From assembly GCF_000720185.1 (NCBI RefSeq), contig NZ_JOIY01000062.1, forward strand, positions 1-62,809: DNA of 62,809 bases, read 5' to 3'. Source of the DNA: Streptomyces sp. NRRL S-340 (GTDB taxonomy: Bacteria; Actinomycetota; Actinomycetes; Streptomycetales; Streptomycetaceae). Position 1 is the stretch's first letter, and the number at the start of each line of letters is the position of its first letter. The position numbers were made by a program, and so were the translations under genes. Below, in pieces: positions 58,220 through 62,809 of the stretch. The notes under the pieces were generated by a model, which saw only the letters and a program-made list of their open reading frames with translations, had not been told where the DNA came from and did no database searches.

Positions 58220-58251
58220 GAGCGGGCGAACTTTTGCCGGTTCGCCCGCTC
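58220..58251. promoter_or_regulatory. Inverted repeat upstream of phoD
   Basis: Perfect 12-bp arms GAGCGGGCGAAC (58220-58231) and GTTCGCCCGCTC (58240-58251). It ends 18 bases before TAATCT (58270-58275), a good -10, so it occupies the -35 zone. The GTTCGCC core recalls the GTTCACC units of PhoP boxes. It could instead terminate the preceding gene. Confidence 0.5.
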
Positions 58252-58283
58252 CCCGCGTGTACTCGCCAGTAATCTGATCGGCC

Positions 58284-59969
58284 GTGACCAGCCGACACAG
58301 ATCGTCCGCCCCCGTCCCGGCGCCACCGCGCCCCGACGGCCCCCCGCTCGCACCCCGCCGCCGCACGGTCGTCAAGGCCGCCGCGGCCACCGCCGTCCTG
58401 GCCGCGCCGCTCGCCGCCGCGCTGCCGGCGCGCGCCGCCACCGCGGCGCCCGCCTTCCTGCACGGCGTGGCCTCCGGCGACCCGCTGCCCGACGGCATCC
58501 TGCTGTGGACCAGGGTGACCCCGGTCCCCGAGGCCGTACCGGGCTCCGGGGAGGGGCCCGACACCGAGGTGAGCTGGGTGGTGGCCCTCGACAAGGCGTT
58601 CAGCGCCGTCGTCGCCCGGGGCTCCACCACCGCGACCGCCGCCTGCGACCACACCGTCAAGGCCGACATCCGGGGCCTGCGGCCGGCCACCGACTACTGG
58701 TTCCGCTTCTCGGCCGGCGGCACCGACTCCCCGGTGGCCCGCACCCGGACCGCGCCCGCCCACGACGCCGCCGTCTCCTCACTGCGCTTCGGCGTGGTCT
58801 CCTGCGCCAACTGGGAGGCCGGCCGCTTCGCGGCCTACCGCCACCTCGCCGACCGCGGCGACCTCGACGCCTGGCTGCACCTCGGCGACTACATCTACGA
58901 GTACGGGTCGGGCGAGTACGCGGCCCGGGGCACGGTCGTACGCCCGCACGAACCGGCGCACGAGATCATCACCCTCGCCGACTACCGCGCCCGGCACGCC
59001 CGGTACAAGACCGACCCCGATCTCCAGGCGCTGCACCACAAGGCGCCCGTCATCGCGATCTGGGACGACCACGAGTTCGCCGACAACGCCTGGTCCGGCG
59101 GCGCGGTCAACCACACCGAGGGGGCCGAGGGCGCCTGGAGCGACCGCCAGGCCGCGGCCAAGCAGGCCTACTTCGAGTGGATGCCGGTGCGCCCGGCCGT
59201 CGCGGGCACCACCTACCGCCGGCTGCGCTTCGGCCGGCTCGCCGACCTGTCCCTGCTGGACCTGCGCTCCTTCCGCTCCCAGCAGGCGTCCACCGGCAGC
59301 GGCTCGGTCGACGACCCGGACCGTACGATCACCGGCCGCGCCCAACTGGACTGGCTCAAGGCGGGCCTGGCCGCGTCCGACACCACCTGGCGGCTGGTCG
59401 GCAACTCGGTGATGATCTCCCCCTTCGTCGTCGGCTCGCTCTCCGCCGACCTGCTGAAGCCGCTGGCGAAGCTCCTGGGCCTGCCGCAGGAGGGCCTGGC
59501 CGTCAACACCGACCAGTGGGACGGCTACACCGACGACCGCCGCGAACTGCTGGGCCACCTGCGCGCCCACGCCGTGCGCAACACCGTCTTCCTGACCGGG
59601 GACATCCACATGGCGTGGGCGAACGACGTACCGGTGGACGCCGGGACGTACCCGCTGTCGCCCTCGGCCGCCACCGAGTTCGTGGTCACCTCGCTGACCT
59701 CGGACAACCTCGACGACATGGTCAAGGTCCCCGAGGGCACCGTCTCCGCGGTCGCCGCGCCGGTGATCCGGGCCGCCAACCGGCACGTCCACTGGGTCGA
59801 CACCGACCGCCACGGCTACGGCGTCCTGGACATCACCGCCGAGCGCGCGCAGATGGACTACTACGTCGTCTCCGACCGCACGAGCGCGAACGCCACCTCG
59901 GCCTGGGCGCGTTCGTACCGCACGCGCAGCGGCACGCAGCGGATCGAACGGACCTACGACCCCGTCTAG
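58284..59969 (+). CDS. phoD: PhoD family alkaline phosphatase/phosphodiesterase
   Basis: 561 aa, secreted Ca/Fe-dependent phosphatase. The N-terminus is a twin-arginine signal ([27 protein letters not shown], cleavage near ALPARA-ATA). Core motifs are [34 protein letters not shown] and TGDIHMAW, which hold the metal ligands. The GTG lies only 8 bases after a -10 TAATCT, suggesting a nearly leaderless transcript. In Streptomyces this gene class belongs to the PhoP phosphate-starvation response, and the upstream inverted repeat may be part of that control. Confidence 0.95.
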   Translation: MTSRHRSSAPVPAPPRPDGPPLAPRRRTVVKAAAATAVLAAPLAAALPARAATAAPAFLHGVASGDPLPDGILLWTRVTPVPEAVPGSGEGPDTEVSWVVALDKAFSAVVARGSTTATAACDHTVKADIRGLRPATDYWFRFSAGGTDSPVARTRTAPAHDAAVSSLRFGVVSCANWEAGRFAAYRHLADRGDLDAWLHLGDYIYEYGSGEYAARGTVVRPHEPAHEIITLADYRARHARYKTDPDLQALHHKAPVIAIWDDHEFADNAWSGGAVNHTEGAEGAWSDRQAAAKQAYFEWMPVRPAVAGTTYRRLRFGRLADLSLLDLRSFRSQQASTGSGSVDDPDRTITGRAQLDWLKAGLAASDTTWRLVGNSVMISPFVVGSLSADLLKPLAKLLGLPQEGLAVNTDQWDGYTDDRRELLGHLRAHAVRNTVFLTGDIHMAWANDVPVDAGTYPLSPSAATEFVVTSLTSDNLDDMVKVPEGTVSAVAAPVIRAANRHVHWVDTDRHGYGVLDITAERAQMDYYVVSDRTSANATSAWARSYRTRSGTQRIERTYDPV

Positions 59970-59993
59970 ACGTCGGCCGTCACGGCGCGGGAC

Positions 59994-60566
59994 TCACCCG
60001 AGGCTGTCGAGGAAGCCGAGCGCCACCCGCCAGGTGGCCTCGGCGGCCTGGGCGTCGTGGTCCGGCAGGTCGGGGTCGGTGTAGAGGTGGCCGGCCCCGG
60101 CGTACCGGTAGATCTCCACGTCGGCGCCGGTGCGGCCCATCTGCAGGTACCAGGCGCTCAGCCAGTCGTCCGTCTCGAACGGATCGGGTTCGGCCACGTG
60201 CAGTTGGACCGGCAGCCCGTCGGCCTGGACACCCGGGGCGATGTCGGACGTGCCGTGCAGGAGCAGCAGGCCGCGCGCCTTGTCGTCGCCGAGGGCGAGG
60301 GTCTGGGCGATGGAGGCGCCGAGCGAGAACCCGGCGTAGACCAGGCCGCGCTCCGAGTAGGGGGCCGCCGCCAGCACGGCCCGCCTGAGCAGCTCGTCCT
60401 TGCCGATCTCGTCCTTGAACGCCATGCCGTCCTCGACCGAGTCGAACGTACGGCCCTCGAAGAGATCGGGCGTCCACACCTCGTGCCCGGCGGCCCGCAG
60501 CCGGTCCGCGGCCTGCCGCACCGCGGGTCTGAGGCCATGGGTCGAATGGAAGAGCATGATGTTCAT
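59994..60566 (-). CDS. Dienelactone hydrolase family alpha/beta hydrolase
   Basis: 190 aa. The nucleophile elbow is GFSLGAS (Ser near residue 82, where classical dienelactone hydrolases have Cys), the Asp is in VAEPDPFETDD, and the His is in GAGHLYTD. The compact length suits a single-domain cytosolic esterase. Natural substrate unknown. It is convergent with phoD, with only 24 bases between their stops. Confidence 0.88.
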   Translation of the reverse strand: MNIMLFHSTHGLRPAVRQAADRLRAAGHEVWTPDLFEGRTFDSVEDGMAFKDEIGKDELLRRAVLAAAPYSERGLVYAGFSLGASIAQTLALGDDKARGLLLLHGTSDIAPGVQADGLPVQLHVAEPDPFETDDWLSAWYLQMGRTGADVEIYRYAGAGHLYTDPDLPDHDAQAAEATWRVALGFLDSLG

Positions 60567-60801
60567 GAGGCCATGGTGCCAGCCGGGTACGACAACGCCC
60601 GCGCGCACCCGCCCGGATACGCGCGCCCGTGCACCCCTGCACGGACCCGGTGCCCGGGCCCGCCCGGGACGCGGGCGTCCGCGCGTGGACGCCCCGGATG
60701 TGAACGTCCTGCGTGGGCCTCGCCACACGGACCCGGCCCTACCCAGGAACCGCCGCAAGACACATGTTCGTGTCCGGCCACCGCCGGTTACGTTCGCAGG
60801 C

Positions 60802-61941
60802 ATGGAGAACGCACTCCGCCCGCTCATCGTGATCGGCGGCTCGGTCGTCCTCACCCTGGTCATCGGCTGGGCCACCGACCTGCTGCTGCGCAAGGCCGAC
60901 GGACGGCACCACGAGACGCCGCTGTGGGGCCTGCTGCGCCGCGCCCGCGTGCCCTACCAACTCGTCCTGTGCTCCGCCCTGCTCAGAGGCTCCTACGACC
61001 GGGCCGAAATCCTCGACGAGCACCGGGACGGCATCGGCCGGGCGCTGACCCTGGTGCTGATCGGGTCCGCGGCCTGGCTCGCCGTGCGCATCGCGGCGGC
61101 CGTCGTCGAGACCTCGTACGCGCGCTACGCCAGCGCACGCGCGCACCGGGACCCCGCCCGGGTACGGCGGGTGCGCACCCAGGTCGAGCTGATCATGCGT
61201 GTTGTCACCGCGATCGTCATCGTGGTGGCCGCAGCGTCGATGCTGCTGACCTTCCCGGCGATGCGCGCGGCCGGTGCCTCGCTGCTGGCCTCGGCCGGCA
61301 TCCTCGGCATCGTCGCCGGTGTCGCCGCGCAGTCCACCCTGTCCAACATGTTCGCCGGGCTGCAGATCGCCTTCGGCGACATGGTGCGCATCGGCGACAC
61401 CGTCGTCGTGAACGGCGAGTGGGGCACGGTCGAGGAGATCACCCTGACCTTCCTGACCGTGCGGACCTGGGACGAGCGCCGGATCACCATGCCGGTCTCG
61501 CACTTCACGTCCAACCCGTTCGAGAACTGGTCGCGCGGCACCCCGCAGATGACCGGCACCGTCTTCTGGCACCTCGACCACTCGGCGCCGCTGGAGGCGA
61601 TGCGCGAGAAGCTGCGCGACATCCTGCGCGCCTGCCCGGCCTGGGACGGCCGCGCCTACAACCTGCAGATCACCGACACGACCCCGAACACCATCCTGGT
61701 GCGGGCGCTGATGACCGCGAAGGACTCCGACGACATCTGGACGGTGCGGGTCGCGGTGCGCGAGGAGATGCTCCGCTGGCTGTGCGAGGAACACCCCTAC
61801 GCGCTGCCCCGCGTCAACACGGCCGAGGCGGAGCCGCCGCGGGGCCGGGCGGGCGGCAGGGGCGCGGTGGGCGGCGGGGCGGTGCGGCCCGCCCCGCCCT
61901 CCCTGCCCTCCCTGGACAAGTCCCGTACGGGCCGCGGCTGA
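60802..61941 (+). CDS. Mechanosensitive ion channel (MscS family)
   Basis: 379 aa. An N-terminal hydrophobic helix, a second near 78-98 and the pore helices near 130-190 lead into the family signature ILGIVAGVAAQSTLSNMFAGLQIAFGDMVRIGD, then the beta domain VVVNGEWGTVEEITLTFLTVRTWDERRITMPVSHFTSNPFENWS. The last ~50 residues are Gly/Arg/Pro-rich. It should open under membrane tension to release solutes at low osmolarity. Confidence 0.93.
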   Translation: MENALRPLIVIGGSVVLTLVIGWATDLLLRKADGRHHETPLWGLLRRARVPYQLVLCSALLRGSYDRAEILDEHRDGIGRALTLVLIGSAAWLAVRIAAAVVETSYARYASARAHRDPARVRRVRTQVELIMRVVTAIVIVVAAASMLLTFPAMRAAGASLLASAGILGIVAGVAAQSTLSNMFAGLQIAFGDMVRIGDTVVVNGEWGTVEEITLTFLTVRTWDERRITMPVSHFTSNPFENWSRGTPQMTGTVFWHLDHSAPLEAMREKLRDILRACPAWDGRAYNLQITDTTPNTILVRALMTAKDSDDIWTVRVAVREEMLRWLCEEHPYALPRVNTAEAEPPRGRAGGRGAVGGGAVRPAPPSLPSLDKSRTGRG

Positions 61942-61960
61942 CGGTTCGTCCGCCGGTGGC

Positions 61961-62701
61961 TCAGCGGCCGCGTTCCGCGCCTCCGTTGACCTGGATGATC
62001 TGCGAGGTGACGTGGGCGGCGGCCGGGGAGGCCAGCCAGTGCAGGGTGGCGGCGACGTCGCCGGGGGTGCCGGGGCGGCCCGTGGAGGTCTCGGCGACCA
62101 GCTGCGCGCGGCGGGGCTCGTCCATCGCGTCGCCGAAGAACTCGGTGTCCTCGATGTAGCCGGGCGCGACGACGTTGACCGTGATGCCGTGCGGCCCCAA
62201 CTGCCGGGCCAGATCGTGGGCGTAGGGGTGCAGGGCGGCCTTGGAGGCGGCGTAGGCGCCGGTGCCCGAGCCCCGGTAGGCGGCGATGGAGCTGAGGAAC
62301 AGCACGCGTCCGCCGGGCTCGGCGAGCCGGTGCCGGAGCGCTTCGGTGAGCAGTACGGCGGTCAGTGTGTTGAGCCGGAAGTTGACCGCCCACTGGTCGG
62401 CGACCCGGTCGAGCGGATCGTCGCGCTCCACCGCCGGTTCGAGCAGCCCGGTGCCGCCCGCGCTGTGCACGAGCACGTCCACGGCGCCCATCTCGTCGGC
62501 CACGAAGCGGGCCACCCGCCGTACGCCGTCCACGTCGCCGAGGTCGGCGGCGCAGACGAGTGCCCCGGGCACCGCCGCCTTGCGCAGGACCTCCTCCCGC
62601 CGCCCGAGCAGCAGGACCTGGTCCCCTCCCGCCGCGAACATCCGTGCGGTGGCCAGTCCGATCCCGGTACCGCCACCGCTGATCACCACGTTGCGTGTCA
62701 T
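61961..62701 (-). CDS. SDR family oxidoreductase
   Basis: 246 aa classical short-chain dehydrogenase. Cofactor motif SGGGTGIG (about 8-15), active-site Ser in FLSSIAAYRGSG and YAASK with the catalytic Tyr and Lys. The arginines after the first beta strand (LLGRREEV) favour NADP. C-terminal ending SQIIQVNGGAERG is typical. Substrate unknown; FabG-like reduction of a carbonyl is the usual activity. Confidence 0.92.
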   Translation of the reverse strand: MTRNVVISGGGTGIGLATARMFAAGGDQVLLLGRREEVLRKAAVPGALVCAADLGDVDGVRRVARFVADEMGAVDVLVHSAGGTGLLEPAVERDDPLDRVADQWAVNFRLNTLTAVLLTEALRHRLAEPGGRVLFLSSIAAYRGSGTGAYAASKAALHPYAHDLARQLGPHGITVNVVAPGYIEDTEFFGDAMDEPRRAQLVAETSTGRPGTPGDVAATLHWLASPAAAHVTSQIIQVNGGAERGR

Positions 62702-62777
62702 GCTCCCGAGCCTAGATGAATGAGTCCGATGTCGGTGCTGGTCGCGACGATGGCGAAGGGCGCCCGTTGGTCAGTGT

Positions 62778-62809
62778 GTGAAGACAAACCTGGACGCCCT
62801 TCTGGCGGC
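62778..62809 (+). pseudogene. Truncated start of an IS982-type transposase at the window edge
   Basis: GTG at 62778 opens a frame reading VKTNLDALLAA to the last base. This closely resembles the N-terminus of Streptomyces IS982-family transposases as I remember it. Only 32 bases are present because the window ends, so it is incomplete by position, not necessarily broken. Short-read contigs often stop at multicopy insertion sequences, which fits. Confidence 0.5.

Overview
This window is high-GC actinomycete DNA, almost certainly from a Streptomyces. The support is the strong GC bias at third codon positions, GTG/TTG starts, GGAGG-type ribosome binding sites, a TrpM-like small gene between trpC and trpB, a HisA of the dual-function PriA type, a DnaE1-type replicase, and a gene order (gltD-gltB, ADP-ribosylglycohydrolase cluster, lgt, trp genes, his genes, dnaE, phoD) that matches the core region I remember around SCO2017-SCO2070 of S. 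coelicolor. It is chromosomal housekeeping DNA: I see no prophage, CRISPR array, rRNA, tRNA or antibiotic gene cluster. Both ends look like contig ends. Bases 1-48 are Illumina Nextera adapter carrying an i7 index, and the last ~32 bases look like the start of an IS982-type transposase.

Layout: (1) 49-8215, mixed genes: a PLP-dependent decarboxylase with a long repetitive Pro/Ala-rich N-terminus, an NmrA-type reductase, aminopeptidase N, chorismate mutase, an HExxH metalloprotease with a C-terminal zinc ribbon, and a VWA protein. (2) 8341-15720, nitrogen and iron: gltD and gltB overlap by 8 bases, GlnR-like boxes lie upstream of gltB, and a VIT-type iron/manganese transporter has two DtxR/DmdR-like iron boxes upstream. 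(3) 15997-24010, six tightly coupled genes: four ADP-ribosylglycohydrolase paralogues, a CaiB-type CoA-transferase and a CitE-type lyase. All six belong to known families, but I know of no pathway for the set; this is the best candidate for an undescribed system here. (4) 24029-33262, lgt, a DsbA-like protein, and trpA-trpB-trpM-trpC with three small membrane genes, trpE and hisI. The 3' end of trpC is replaced by a ~122-bp near-palindrome, which probably inactivates this copy. (5) 33346-36115, a TIGR03085 protein, an MFS transporter and its likely ArsR-type regulator with a clear operator. (6) 36172-41968, the his operon hisD-hisC-hisB-small membrane gene-hisH-priA-ridA-hisF, nearly all overlapping by 1-4 bases. 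(7) 42172-51276, a beta-helix membrane protein, a LON-substrate-binding-domain protein, a YbaK deacylase, an ABC exporter and a NYN-domain protein. (8) 51307-62809, dnaE, a DUF2252 kinase-like protein, a second DsbA-like protein, PhoD phosphatase, a hydrolase, an MscS channel, an SDR and the truncated IS.

How it fits together: PriA can serve both histidine (HisA) and tryptophan (TrpF) synthesis, which accounts for the absence of trpF. Chorismate mutase feeds Phe/Tyr while trpE feeds Trp. GltBD supplies the glutamate nitrogen used by HisC and, through glutamine, by HisH. RidA probably clears reactive enamines made by PLP enzymes. Strong hairpins close most operons: gltBD, the ADP-ribosylglycohydrolase operon, trp, his and dnaE.
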